Origin: JAENVU01 sp031422675
Lineage (GTDB): Bacteria > Actinomycetota > Acidimicrobiia > IMCC26256 > JAENVU01
Direction: 5' to 3'
Length of the DNA stretch: 64,000 bases
NCBI GenBank assembly: GCA_031422675.1
Contig: JANPMG010000135.1
Location: 3,974-67,973 of the forward strand
The notes under the pieces were generated by a model. The model had not been told where the DNA came from. It saw only the letters and a program-made list of their open reading frames with translations, and did not search any database. Below, one piece after another: positions 18,708-27,626 of this stretch. A program made the position numbers and the translations under genes. Position 1 is the first letter of the stretch. Each line of letters begins with the position of its first letter.

Positions 18708-20798
18708 ATGGCAGACTCCCCCGCCGTGACCATCACTCCACCCTCCGCGCCTCCCCGCCCCGTCGAACTCGAACGTCATGGCGACGTCCGGGTCGATCCC
18801 TGGTATTGGCTCCGCGATCGTGACGATCCCGACGTGCTGGCGTACCTCGAGGCCGAGAATCGTTACACCGACGCGGTACTCGCGCCCACCCGCACGCTCC
18901 AGGAAACGCTGTTCGCCGAGATCAAGAACCGGATCCAGGAGGACGACGTCTCGCCACCGGTTCGCAAAGGCGCCTGGCACTACTTCACCCAGACGTTCGA
19001 GGGTGCCCAGTACGCGAGCCACGGCCGCCGGCCGGCGTCATCTCCCGAGGGCACCGACGAGATGGTGGTGCTCGACGAGAATCGGCTCGCCGACGGTCTC
19101 GAGTACTTCTCGCTCGGTGGCCTCGCCCTGGCACCGGATCAGGATCTGATCGCGTACGCGTTCGACACCGACGGCAGCGAACTCCACACGCTGCGATTCC
19201 GCGATCTGCGGACCGGCGTCGATCTGGCCGACGTCATCGAAGGCACCTATTACGGCCTGGCGTGGGCGAACGACAACCGCACGATCTTCTACGTTCGGCC
19301 CGACGACGCAATGCGGCCGTTTCAGGTCTGGCGCCACACGCTCGGCGAGCCCGACGACGTGTTGGTCTTCCACGAGGCGGACGAGCGCTACTTCGTTGCC
19401 GTCGGGCGTACCCGCAGCGGACGGATGATCGTGATCGCGAGTGAGTCGAAAATCACGAGCGAGGTGCACCTGCTCGATCCGGACGAACCCGCGGGCGCGC
19501 TGCGCGTGGTCGAGCCGCGGGCCGACGGTCTGGAGTACGGGGTCGACCACCATGTCGATCGGGACGGCATCGAGCGCCTGTTCATCGTCACCAATGCGGA
19601 CCACGCGACGAACTTCAAGGTCATGGTCGCACCGGCGGACTCGCCCGGCCGTGCCCATTGGACGGAGTTCATCCCTCATCGGGCCGAGGTGAAGGTGGAC
19701 GATCTCGACGCGTTCGACACCGCGCTCGTCGTCTCGGAACGCGCCGCCGGCCTGGAACAGCTCCGGGTCGTCGGCCTCGATGAGCCCGGGTACGACCGCG
19801 TAGTGGAGATGGACGATCCGGTCTACAGCACCTGGGTCGCGGACAACCTCGAGTTCGAGGCGAATCGCTTCCGATTCGGCTACACGTCACTGGTCGTTCC
19901 GGTGAGCGCGTACGACGAGACCTTCCGCGCCGCCGAGCGCACACTCGTCAAACGCACGCCGGTGCTCGGCGGCTTCGACCCCGCCGAGTACACGTCCGAG
20001 CGGCTCTGGGCCATCGCGCCCGACGGTGCGCAGATCCCGATCTCGGTGGTTCGTCGACGCGATGTGGCGTTGGATGGCTCCGCCCCCGCGCTCCTGTACG
20101 GGTACGGCAGCTACGAGTCGTCGATCGACCCGACCTTCTCGTCGATCCGGCTGAGCCTGCTCGACCGCGGATTCGTGTTCGCAATCGCGCACATCCGCGG
20201 CGGCGGGGAACTCGGCCGCCAGTGGTACGAGCAGGGGCGGCTCCAGGCGAAGCGCAACACCTTCCACGATTTCATCGCCTGCGCCGAGCACCTCTGTGCC
20301 CGGGGTTACACCGCGCCGGATCGGTTGGGCGCGCGGGGAGGCAGCGCCGGCGGTCTCCTGATGGGCGCGGTAGCGAACTTGCGGCCCGACCTCTTCCGTG
20401 CGGTGGTCGCCGAGGTTCCGTTCGTCGACGTCGTCACCACCATGCAGGATGTGGAACTCCCCCTCACGGTCACCGAGTGGGAGGAGTGGGGCAACCCACT
20501 CGAGGTCCCCGCCGACTATGAGTACATGCTTTCGTACTCGCCCTACGACAACGTCGAGGCCCAGGCCTACCCGGCATTGCTGGTCACCGCGGGGCTGAAC
20601 GATCCGCGGGTCAGCTACTGGGAGCCGGCCAAATGGGTCGCGAAACTCCGGGCGGTCAAAACCAACGACCGCACGCTCGTGCTCAAGACCGAGATGGGTG
20701 CCGGCCATGGTGGTCCGTCAGGTCGGTACGACGTATGGCGGGACGAGGCGATGGTCCTTGCATTCTTGATCACTGAACTGACGGGAGCATCGGCATGA
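18708..20798 (+). CDS. ptrB: Oligopeptidase B (S9A prolyl oligopeptidase family)
   Basis: Cytosolic serine peptidase cutting short peptides after basic residues (696 aa, family length). An N-terminal seven-blade propeller (residues ~80-400) gates the C-terminal alpha/beta hydrolase domain with the nucleophile Ser546 in GGSAGG, then GLNDPRVSYWEPAKW (Asp) and GAGHGG (His). The ATG at 18708 gives MADSPAVTITPP; a start at 18645 would overlap hisI antisense. Stop overlaps the next gene by four bases (ATGA). Divergent from hisI with 47 bases between. Confidence 0.93.
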   Translation: MADSPAVTITPPSAPPRPVELERHGDVRVDPWYWLRDRDDPDVLAYLEAENRYTDAVLAPTRTLQETLFAEIKNRIQEDDVSPPVRKGAWHYFTQTFEGAQYASHGRRPASSPEGTDEMVVLDENRLADGLEYFSLGGLALAPDQDLIAYAFDTDGSELHTLRFRDLRTGVDLADVIEGTYYGLAWANDNRTIFYVRPDDAMRPFQVWRHTLGEPDDVLVFHEADERYFVAVGRTRSGRMIVIASESKITSEVHLLDPDEPAGALRVVEPRADGLEYGVDHHVDRDGIERLFIVTNADHATNFKVMVAPADSPGRAHWTEFIPHRAEVKVDDLDAFDTALVVSERAAGLEQLRVVGLDEPGYDRVVEMDDPVYSTWVADNLEFEANRFRFGYTSLVVPVSAYDETFRAAERTLVKRTPVLGGFDPAEYTSERLWAIAPDGAQIPISVVRRRDVALDGSAPALLYGYGSYESSIDPTFSSIRLSLLDRGFVFAIAHIRGGGELGRQWYEQGRLQAKRNTFHDFIACAEHLCARGYTAPDRLGARGGSAGGLLMGAVANLRPDLFRAVVAEVPFVDVVTTMQDVELPLTVTEWEEWGNPLEVPADYEYMLSYSPYDNVEAQAYPALLVTAGLNDPRVSYWEPAKWVAKLRAVKTNDRTLVLKTEMGAGHGGPSGRYDVWRDEAMVLAFLITELTGASA

Positions 20799-21643
20799 CC
20801 ATGACCACACCAACGGGCGGGCTCGAAGGCGCGTCGACGCTCGTCACCGGGGGCGGCAGCGGGATCGGCCTCGGCTGCGCCACCCGGTTCGCGCACGACG
20901 GCGCGCACGTGACCATCTGTGGGCGGACCGAGGATCGGCTGGCCGCAGCGGTCGAGCAGATCCGGGCCGAGACGGGCACCGCCGCGACGGTCCACTACGT
21001 CGTGGCTGACGTCACCGAGGAAGCCGACGTGAGCGCGGCGGTCCAGGCCGCCGCGCAGATTACGGGCACGCTCGACGGCGTGGTGGCCTGCGCCGGTGGT
21101 TCCGAAACGCTGGGTCCGATCACCCAGATGGACGTGGGCGCGTGGCGGCGCACCATCGATCTGAACATCACGGGGACGATGCTCACCATCAAGCACGCCG
21201 CCCCCATCATGGCGAAAGCCGGCGCCGGTTCCATCGTCGGGATTTCTTCGATCGCGAGTTCGAACGTGCACCCCTGGTTCGGCGCCTACGGGCCCGGGAA
21301 GGCCGGCATCGACCACGTCTGTCAGCTGGCTGCGATCGAGCTCGGCGCGAGCGGCGTTCGCGTCAACGCCATTCGCCCCGGGTTGGTCGACACCGAACTC
21401 GTGAGCTTCGTCACGGCCGGCGGCGCGGTGCTCGACGACTACCTCGCGTGTATGCCCCTCGGTCGGGTGGGGACAGTGGCGGACATCGCCGCCCTTGCTC
21501 GGTTCCTGATCGGTTCCGACTCCACCTGGATCACGGGACAGCTGATCAACGCTGATGGTGGTCACCAGCTGAGTCGGGGGCCGGATTACCGATCGTTGGT
21601 CGAACCCATCTACGGCGCCGATGCGCTCCGCGGCCTGACCTGA
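20795..21643 (+). CDS. Short-chain dehydrogenase/reductase
   Basis: Classical SDR oxidoreductase (282 aa): cofactor motif TGGGSGIG near residue 18, NNAG replaced by ACAGG, catalytic Ser in GISSIAS and YGPGK pair, PGLVDTEL loop, and DGGHQL. CGRTED after beta-2 suggests NADP(H). Translationally coupled to ptrB by ATGA. Substrate unknown; actinobacterial relatives are often annotated as acting on acyl-CoA or steroid intermediates, and the neighbouring thioesterase is compatible with that but does not prove it. Confidence 0.87.
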   Translation: MTMTTPTGGLEGASTLVTGGGSGIGLGCATRFAHDGAHVTICGRTEDRLAAAVEQIRAETGTAATVHYVVADVTEEADVSAAVQAAAQITGTLDGVVACAGGSETLGPITQMDVGAWRRTIDLNITGTMLTIKHAAPIMAKAGAGSIVGISSIASSNVHPWFGAYGPGKAGIDHVCQLAAIELGASGVRVNAIRPGLVDTELVSFVTAGGAVLDDYLACMPLGRVGTVADIAALARFLIGSDSTWITGQLINADGGHQLSRGPDYRSLVEPIYGADALRGLT

Positions 21644-21683
21644 GTCGCGTCCTGCCGCGCAAGAACACGGCGCCTCGAGGTGA

Positions 21684-22502
21684 TCACGGGGTGTAGGGCA
21701 GCACGGTCGCGAGTTGGCGGGACTGGGCGAGCAGGGTGCCGTCGGGCGCCCACACCTCACCGTCCTCTTCGAGGAAGCCACCCGCTGCGACCGTCGTACG
21801 AAACCGCGCCAGGACGAACTCGTCCGGCGCCAGACCGGGATGGGGCAGGTCGGCGCGGAAGTGGATCGTGAGATCAACGGTGGGGACGAAGACCGATTGG
21901 TCGACCCGGCTGAACGTGGGTGGAACCCACGCGTCGGTGATCGCCGCCGCCACCAACGCATCGACCGCGCGTTCCTCCGGGAGCCGAATCCAGCCGCCGG
22001 CCACGGCTCTCGCGCCCCGAGGCACGCCGGGAACCGGCGGATGACCAATCGCCCAGCGGGTGTCCCAGCGGTGCGCGATCGCCGGGGCGTCGGGCGGCAC
22101 CGCACGGGAGCGGTAGTGGTCGGGGCCCGGAACCTGGGGCATCACGAGGTCACAGAACTCGAGCCCGACGCGCGGCGCCGAGAACGCGCCGAGCGCGAGC
22201 GCAACCAACCGCCCGCCCTGGGTCAACCGCGCCGAACAACTCGTCATGGACCGGCCGACGCGCTCGGGCCGGGTCTCGATCTCGACGGCACCGTCCCCGG
22301 CCGGGTTCAGGTAGTGGACGGTGAGTGATCGCGGCGTACGCGCGTCGTCGCCGACGGTCGCGGTGAGCGCACGCAGGATGATCGCGGCGAGATAACCGCC
22401 GTTCGGACCGCGTGCGACCCACCACGCGCGGGACATGGTCGCGGCATATCGGTGCTCGCCGGTTACTCGGATCGCGGTCTCGGCATCGAACGGCGTGGTC
22501 AT
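21684..22502 (-). CDS. Acyl-CoA thioesterase II (TesB)-like, double hotdog
   Basis: 272 aa two-hotdog protein that probably hydrolyses acyl-CoA. First half: WWVARGPNGGYLAAIILRAL, LTVHYLNPAGDGAVEIE, RSMTSCSARL; second half: PPTFSRVDQSVFVPTVDLTIHFR and ARFRTTVAAGGFLEEDGEVWAPDGTLLAQSRQLA. ATG at 22502 chosen; the frame upstream of it overlaps the divergent hydrolase. Related proteins in mycobacteria are annotated as TesB-family or domain-of-unknown-function thioesterases. Convergent with the SDR, divergent from the hydrolase (27 bases). Confidence 0.82.
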   Translation of the reverse strand: MTTPFDAETAIRVTGEHRYAATMSRAWWVARGPNGGYLAAIILRALTATVGDDARTPRSLTVHYLNPAGDGAVEIETRPERVGRSMTSCSARLTQGGRLVALALGAFSAPRVGLEFCDLVMPQVPGPDHYRSRAVPPDAPAIAHRWDTRWAIGHPPVPGVPRGARAVAGGWIRLPEERAVDALVAAAITDAWVPPTFSRVDQSVFVPTVDLTIHFRADLPHPGLAPDEFVLARFRTTVAAGGFLEEDGEVWAPDGTLLAQSRQLATVLPYTP

Positions 22503-22529
22503 CAGCGGCGGAGAATACGCTGCGCGGCC

Positions 22530-23156
22530 ATGACCACCGTCTCTCGGATCCGCACCGCCGACGGGATCGAACTCGAGGCCGAGCTCTCGGTGGCGCCCGA
22601 CGAGCACGCCCGGATGGTTCTGTGTCATCCCCATCCGCTCCATGGCGGGACGATGCGTTCGCTGGTGGTCTCGGAACTCTTCCGTGCGCTTCCCGAGGCG
22701 GGGATCACCTGCCTCCGATTCAACTTCCGGGGGGTGGGCGAGAGTCTCGGGACCCATGACCACGGCGACGGCGAACGACTCGACGTGGTCGCTGCGCTGG
22801 AGGCGTGCGGTACCAGTTCGCGGTCCTTGGTGCTCGCCGGCTGGTCCTTCGGCGGCGACATCGCGCTGTCGCTACACGCTCCCGAAATCGCGGGATGGAT
22901 CGCGATCGCGCCACCCCTGCGTTTCGGGCACCAGTTCGACGCGGTCGCCGCGGACCCGCGTCCCAAGCTCGTGATCCTCGCGGCGCACGACGAGTTCCGG
23001 CCGGCCGCCGAGGTCGCCGGCATCACCCGCGAGTGGCTCGCAACTACGACCGAGACCATTGCCGGCGCGTCGCACTTCTTCGTCGGTCGAACCGAGCGAG
23101 TGGTTGATCTCGTGCGATCGTGGGTCGAAGGCGAGATCGTCGATTCCAGGGCCTAG
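22530..23156 (+). CDS. Alpha/beta hydrolase (dienelactone-hydrolase-like superfamily)
   Basis: Small cytosolic hydrolase (208 aa). The opening strand ends in LCHPHPLHGGTMRS, which provides the oxyanion loop; FNFRGVGESLGTHDHG follows; the nucleophile Ser is in GWSFGG; Asp in AAHDEF; His in GASHFF. This combination matches the short PHP-loop hydrolases (YpfH/YtmA-like). Start at the ATG 22530 (MTTVSRIRT), just outside the divergent thioesterase. Substrate unknown. Confidence 0.83.
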   Translation: MTTVSRIRTADGIELEAELSVAPDEHARMVLCHPHPLHGGTMRSLVVSELFRALPEAGITCLRFNFRGVGESLGTHDHGDGERLDVVAALEACGTSSRSLVLAGWSFGGDIALSLHAPEIAGWIAIAPPLRFGHQFDAVAADPRPKLVILAAHDEFRPAAEVAGITREWLATTTETIAGASHFFVGRTERVVDLVRSWVEGEIVDSRA

Positions 23157-23209
23157 CGGTTACACCGTCAGCGACAGTGAGTTACCACCGAGACTGAAAC
23201 CGACACGCA

Positions 23210-23249
23210 CGCGACAACGGCCGCGACGTGGGTCGCGGCCGTTGTCGCG
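23210..23249. terminator. Perfect 18-bp hairpin between hydrolase and minus-strand gene
   Basis: Arms at 23210-23227 and 23232-23249 are exact reverse complements (CGCGACAACGGCCGCGAC) around the four-base loop GTGG. It lies between two converging genes (stops at 23156 and 23285), where a bidirectional terminator is expected. There is no T-run on either side, so it would be a stem-only terminator, common in high-GC actinobacteria. Confidence 0.65.
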
Positions 23250-23284
23250 TGGTGCAAGCCTGCGGGCAGGCCGTGATGCGCTCG

Positions 23285-23494
23285 TCAGGCTGGTGTGTTC
23301 ACGCCGGTGACGTCATGTCGTTCGAGGAACGCCAACCGTCTGGCCACCGTTTCCTTCCACGACGCGAAGTCGAGTTCGTAGTGCTCGCGGTCGCCGTCTT
23401 CCACCGCATGTTCGAGTTCGTCGAATGCAGTCGACTCCGCGTCGAGGAGTTCTCGGTAGCGGTTCAGAAACCCGTCGTCGATGACACCGTTCAA
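23285..23494 (-). CDS. Small acidic helical protein, unknown function
   Basis: 69 aa, not recognised. Start is TTG, preceded by AAGGGG seven bases upstream. Sequence is helical and acidic (RELLDAESTAFDELEHAVEDGDREHYE), with a WKETVARRLAFLERHDV second helix, consistent with a helical hairpin. It follows hisA by 78 bases on the same strand, so it may share the his transcript. Confidence 0.5.
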   Translation of the reverse strand: MNGVIDDGFLNRYRELLDAESTAFDELEHAVEDGDREHYELDFASWKETVARRLAFLERHDVTGVNTPA

Positions 23495-23572
23495 ACGGCA
23501 CCCCTTCCGCTCGCAGTTGGCCCCGAATGGCCCACCCGGTTCGAGAAATCTACCCGCTCCGGGCCGCCTTGA

Positions 23573-24322
23573 TCACGGCCGGTCGTGTCCGCCGTCGCTA
23601 CACGCACGGATTCCCTCTGCCACCGTGAAGCGGCGTTCGTAGAGCGCTTTTCCCGCGATTGCACCGGCCAGCCGGCGCCCACCGGCGTGGAGGGCGGCGA
23701 GATCGCGGAGATCGTCCAGGGACCCGACTCCCCCGCTCGCGACGAGCGGCGTACCCGTCACGCCCAGAACCGCTTCGAGCTGATCCAAGTCCGGGCCCGC
23801 CAGCGTGCCGTCGCGTCCGATCTCGGTGACGACGAGCGCGGCGATACCGGACTGGGCAAACCGCTGCGCGAGATCCAGAAGGTTGCGTCCGCTCCCGGCG
23901 ACCCAGCCGCGCACTGCGACCTCGCGTCCGTGGGCGTCGAGGCCGACCCCGACCCGGCCGGCGTGAAGCTGACACAAAACGTCCACCAGCTCGGGGTTCT
24001 CGACCGCGGCCGTACCCACGATGACCCGATCCACGCCCGATCCGAACAGCGCGCCGGCCGCTTCCACCGAACGCACGCCGCCACCGGACTGCACCCGACA
24101 CGAGACTGCGGAGCAGATGGCTTCGATGGACTCCAAGTTGGCGGCGGTGCCCGTGCGCGCCGCGTCGAGATCTACGACGTGAATCCAGCGTGCCCCCTGC
24201 GCCTCGAAGTCGCGCGCGACCGAGACCGGGTCGGCGTCATAAACCGTCTCGGCATCGAAGTTGCCGCGCAACAGCCGAACCGCGTTGCCGCCCCGCAGAT
24301 CAATTGCCGGGTAGAGGTCTAC
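23573..24322 (-). CDS. hisA: ProFAR isomerase HisA (non-standard start)
   Basis: Isomerises ProFAR to PRFAR in histidine synthesis (249 aa if started here). Conserved HisA N-terminus, DLYPAIDLRGG with catalytic Asp8, is encoded up to 24322, but no ATG, GTG, TTG or CTG occurs between the upstream in-frame stop and that point. The first conserved codon is GTA (24320-24322), which overlaps the hisB TAG stop (GTAG) and has AGG seven bases upstream. A TTG at 24271 would delete Asp8. Other motifs: QSGGGVRS, VGLDAHG, TEIGRDGTLAG, ASGGVGSLDD. RDGT rather than KDGT points to HisA, not PriA. Confidence 0.88.
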   Translation of the reverse strand, partial: VDLYPAIDLRGGNAVRLLRGNFDAETVYDADPVSVARDFEAQGARWIHVVDLDAARTGTAANLESIEAICSAVSCRVQSGGGVRSVEAAGALFGSGVDRVIVGTAAVENPELVDVLCQLHAGRVGVGLDAHGREVAVRGWVAGSGRNLLDLAQRFAQSGIAALVVTEIGRDGTLAGPDLDQLEAVLGVTGTPLVASGGVGSLDDLRDLAALHAGGRRLAGAIAGKALYERRFTVAEGIRACSDGGHDRP

Positions 24323-24915
24323 AGCGCGCCTTTCGTACTGGGGAGCTCAGTGCTCTCCACTCGGACCGCGTCGCGCAGACAGCGCGCCACGCCTTTGAAG
24401 GATGCTTCGATCACGTGATGGCCGTTGCGTCCGGCGATCGACGTCAGGTGCAGAGTGATGCCGGCGGCGAACGCGAACGCTCGCCAGAACTCTTCGGCCA
24501 GTTGCGGATCGAAGGTGCCGATCCACTCGGACACCGGGTCCACGTCGTAGGAGACGAACGGCCGGCCCGAGAGGTCGAGCGCCACCTGCACCAGCGCCTC
24601 ATCCAGTGGGAACAAACCCGACGCGAACCGCCGCACTCCCACCTTGTCACCGAGCGCATCTTTGAAGGCGGTCCCGAGCACGATCCCCACATCCTCGATC
24701 GTGTGATGCGTATCGACGGCGAGATCACCCTGGGCCGCGATTGCCAGGTCGAAACCGCCGTGTTTTCCCAGCTGCTCGAGCATGTGATCGAAGAAGGGAA
24801 TGCCGGTGTCCGCGTGCGCGTCGCCGTGGCCGTCGATGGTGACGGTGATGGAGATCTGGGTCTCGTTGGTGGTCCGCTCGCGCGCGGCGTGTCGGACCGG
24901 TGGGTGTTCAACCAT
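24319..24915 (-). CDS. hisB: Imidazoleglycerol-phosphate dehydratase
   Basis: Manganese enzyme of histidine synthesis (198 aa, monofunctional form without the phosphatase domain of enteric HisB). Metal ligands: FFDHMLEQLGKHGG, THHTIEDVG, then GRNGHHVIEASFK. ATG at 24915 (MVEHPPVRHA) overlaps the hisC end by eight bases. Stop TAG overlaps the hisA start region. Confidence 0.95.
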   Translation of the reverse strand: MVEHPPVRHAARERTTNETQISITVTIDGHGDAHADTGIPFFDHMLEQLGKHGGFDLAIAAQGDLAVDTHHTIEDVGIVLGTAFKDALGDKVGVRRFASGLFPLDEALVQVALDLSGRPFVSYDVDPVSEWIGTFDPQLAEEFWRAFAFAAGITLHLTSIAGRNGHHVIEASFKGVARCLRDAVRVESTELPSTKGAL

Positions 24916-25987
24916 GGTCGGTACTCTCGCGCAGAACCACGTGGAGGCTCGACAGGAAGGCGTCGTTCTCGTCGGGGGAGCCAACCGTGACGCGGAGGCA
25001 GTCCTCCACGCCGGGCCAGGATGAGAAGTCCCGCACCAGTACGCCGCGAGCCACCAGGCCGTCCCAGACCGCCCGACCGCCACGCACGCACCGAAACAAG
25101 AGAAAGTTCGCGCCGGAGGGGAATACCTCCACCAGCGGTTCGTGCTTCAGGGCCGCAGAGATCCGTTCCCGCTCTTCCACGATGTGACGGACGCGGCCTT
25201 CCATCTCGGCGACGAAGTCCAACGCGGCGCGCCCGGCGAGTTGCGTGGCGGCGTCGAGGTGGTACGGCAGGACCACCTTGTCGAGTTCGGCGATCACCCA
25301 TTCCGGCGCGACGGCGAAACCGAGCCGGAGCGCAGCCAACGACCACACCTTCGAGTACGTACGGGTCACCACCAGCGCGCGCTCGCCGTCGATGAGCGAC
25401 AACGCCGACTCCGGCGCGAACTCGCCGTACGCCTCATCGACGATGACCAGGCCCGACGCCGCGTCCGCAATGGCCGCGATCGTCGCGAGCGGTTCCACCG
25501 TGCCGGACGGATTGTTCGGACTGCACACGAAGACGATGTCGGGCTGCTCGGTCGCGATGAGTCCGAGCGCATTCGGGAGGTCGATGCCGTACTGGTCGTT
25601 GCGGTGTCCGGTGATCACGCCGGTGCCGGTGATGCGCGCGATGTGCGAGTGGAGCGCGTAGGTGGGCTCGAAGACGAGCGCGCGCCGGCCGGGTCCGCCG
25701 TACGTGAGCAGCAGAGTCTGGAGCACTTCGTTCGAACCGTTCGCGGCGAAGATCCGGGTGGCGGGTTGGTGGAGAGTTCCTCCGATGCCGACGCGGAGTT
25801 CGTGCGCAGACCGGTCCGGATAGCGATTGAGGTCGGTGGACCGAATGGCTTCGATCCACGCGTCGACGAACGCGGTTGGCGGCGGGAAGGGGCTCTCGTT
25901 CGTGTTGAGCCGGACCGTCACGTCGAGCTGGGGCGAGTGGTAACCGGCCAGGGCCCGGAGGTCCGCGCGCGGTTCGGGTCGGGTCAT
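24908..25987 (-). CDS. hisC: Histidinol-phosphate aminotransferase
   Basis: PLP fold-type I aminotransferase (359 aa). Motifs: RLNTNESPFPPP, NGSNEVLQTL, SPNNPSGT, VDEAYGEF, and the PLP lysine in RTYSKVWSLAALRLGF. ATG overlaps the hisD stop (ATGA). A much longer open frame exists upstream through hisD and is not real. Second gene of hisD-C-B-A. Confidence 0.95.
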   Translation of the reverse strand: MTRPEPRADLRALAGYHSPQLDVTVRLNTNESPFPPPTAFVDAWIEAIRSTDLNRYPDRSAHELRVGIGGTLHQPATRIFAANGSNEVLQTLLLTYGGPGRRALVFEPTYALHSHIARITGTGVITGHRNDQYGIDLPNALGLIATEQPDIVFVCSPNNPSGTVEPLATIAAIADAASGLVIVDEAYGEFAPESALSLIDGERALVVTRTYSKVWSLAALRLGFAVAPEWVIAELDKVVLPYHLDAATQLAGRAALDFVAEMEGRVRHIVEERERISAALKHEPLVEVFPSGANFLLFRCVRGGRAVWDGLVARGVLVRDFSSWPGVEDCLRVTVGSPDENDAFLSSLHVVLRESTDHG

Positions 25988-27276
25988 CGCCGGATCCGAC
26001 GATCGACCGACGCCGCGTGGGCGTCGAGGCCCTCGGCGCGAGCGAGGACCGCGGCACTCGGTCCGATGGCATTCATCCCGGCCGGAGTTGCCTGCACCAC
26101 ATGAATGTGCGTGCGGAAGTCGTCGACGCGGAGCGCGCTCGAGAAACGAGCGGCTCGACCGGTGGGCAGCACATGGTTCGCGCCGGCCACGTAATCGCCG
26201 AGCGCGGTGGGCGCGTCGATGAAGATCGCGCCCGCGTGGCGGATCGAGGCAACGACGTCGGCCGCCTGTTCGACCATCAGCTCCAAGTGCTCCGGTGCCA
26301 CGAGGTTGGCCACCGCGACGGCCTGTTCGGCGTCGCGCACGAGCACCGCGCGACCGCCGGTGCTCAACGTGGATTGGATCGCGTCGGCGCGGGGCGCAAC
26401 CGCAAGATAAGCGAGCAGGGCGTCGAGCACGGCGTCGAGCACGGCGCCCGACCACGCCACCACGTATGCAGTGCCACCCGGCCCGTGTTCGGCTTGGGCG
26501 GCGAGGTCCAGCGCAACCTGCTGGGGGTCGGCTGATTCGTCGGCAATGACGACGAGTTCCGACGGACCGGCGGGCCCGTCGATCCCGACGACACCGAGCC
26601 CGGCGACGAGGCGCTTGGCCGCGTCGACGTACGCGTTCCCGGGGCCCACGATCACGTCGACCGCAGGGATGGACGCGGTTCCGAATGCCATCGCCGCGAT
26701 CGCTTGCGCCCCACCCACTCGGTAGATCTCGGTGACGCCGGTGAGGAACGCGGCCGCGAGGGTCACGTCCGGAACGCGACCGTGAGGGTCCGGCGGGACG
26801 CACAGCACCCGCTCGGGGACGCCAGCGACCCGAGCCGGGATCGCTGTCATCAAGACCGTCGACGGGTATGCAGCGAGTCCGCCCGGGACGTACAGGCCCG
26901 CGCGATCGACGGGCCGGATCGCTTCGGTGACGGTCACGCCGTCCGCGGCGTACGCGGCCGGCGGCACCCCGACCTGGTGCTTGTGATACGCGTTGATCCG
27001 CTCGGCCGCAACCTCGAGCGCGTCTCGGACCTCGACCGGCGTCGCCTCGACCGCGGCTCGGCATTCTGCATCGGTCACCCGAAACTCTTCGAGTGTCGGG
27101 CCGTCGAACCGTTGGGTGAACTCCCGTACCGCCGCGTCGCCGCGCTCGCGCACCGCCGCCACGATCTCGGCGACGGACTCGGCGACGGCCGGGTCGGTTC
27201 CACCCGAGTTGGGACTGATGCCGAGTCGCTCGGCCAAATCCGCGCGCGCGTCACGAAGGTCCAGGCGAGCGAGCAT
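25984..27276 (-). CDS. hisD: Histidinol dehydrogenase
   Basis: Zinc- and NAD-dependent oxidation of histidinol to histidine (430 aa). Motifs: IRPVDRAGLYVPGG, VGPGNAYVDAAKR, GPSELVVIAD, LAAQAEHGPGGTAYV, APEHLELMV and the C-terminal GDYVAGANHVLPTGRAARFSS cut across the catalytic His/zinc region. First gene of the hisDCBA operon; promoter must lie in 27277-27352, shared with a divergent small gene. Confidence 0.96.
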   Translation of the reverse strand: MLARLDLRDARADLAERLGISPNSGGTDPAVAESVAEIVAAVRERGDAAVREFTQRFDGPTLEEFRVTDAECRAAVEATPVEVRDALEVAAERINAYHKHQVGVPPAAYAADGVTVTEAIRPVDRAGLYVPGGLAAYPSTVLMTAIPARVAGVPERVLCVPPDPHGRVPDVTLAAAFLTGVTEIYRVGGAQAIAAMAFGTASIPAVDVIVGPGNAYVDAAKRLVAGLGVVGIDGPAGPSELVVIADESADPQQVALDLAAQAEHGPGGTAYVVAWSGAVLDAVLDALLAYLAVAPRADAIQSTLSTGGRAVLVRDAEQAVAVANLVAPEHLELMVEQAADVVASIRHAGAIFIDAPTALGDYVAGANHVLPTGRAARFSSALRVDDFRTHIHVVQATPAGMNAIGPSAAVLARAEGLDAHAASVDRRIRR

Positions 27277-27352
27277 CGAGGCAGGATATCGGTACCGCTT
27301 CGCGACCCGGTGACGAGTTGCATCGTCCGAGCGGCGTTGTCAGGCTCGGTCG

Positions 27353-27565
27353 GTGAGCGCCACCTCTGACCACGCCGAACTCGTGACCCTGCGCTCGTCG
27401 CTGGAGGACCTCACCCAGCGGGCGGTCGCGGTCGGAGACACGTACCGCAACACCGACGGTTCCGGCATCGCGGCCGACCTCGAGACCGCAGAACGGGCGC
27501 TGATCACCGCGCGCCGGGCGTTCGACCGAGCCATAAAGTCGCTCGCCACCCGCATTGGTTCCTGA
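27353..27565 (+). CDS. Small helical protein, unknown function
   Basis: 70 aa, GTG start, not recognised. Predicted two-helix coiled-coil-like protein (HAELVTLRSSLEDLTQRAVAV, then AADLETAERALITARRAFDRA). Codon use (third-position G/C) agrees with coding in this frame, and the opposite-strand ORF of similar length has a less protein-like composition. Divergent from hisD. Confidence 0.5.
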   Translation: MSATSDHAELVTLRSSLEDLTQRAVAVGDTYRNTDGSGIAADLETAERALITARRAFDRAIKSLATRIGS

Positions 27566-27626
27566 GCGAGCCGGCATTTGAGCGAATCGGGATCTGAGCC
27601 CCGCGTCCACATGACCCCGGATGGGC

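Noticed and set aside
18286..18736. Longer trpE start upstream inside hisI
   Set aside because: The extra residues are a shifted reading of hisI; the GTG overlapping the hisI stop gives the usual trpE N-terminus.
23573..24271. hisA starting at the TTG 24271
   Set aside because: It would remove the conserved DLYPAIDLRGG segment and catalytic Asp8, leaving a dead enzyme.
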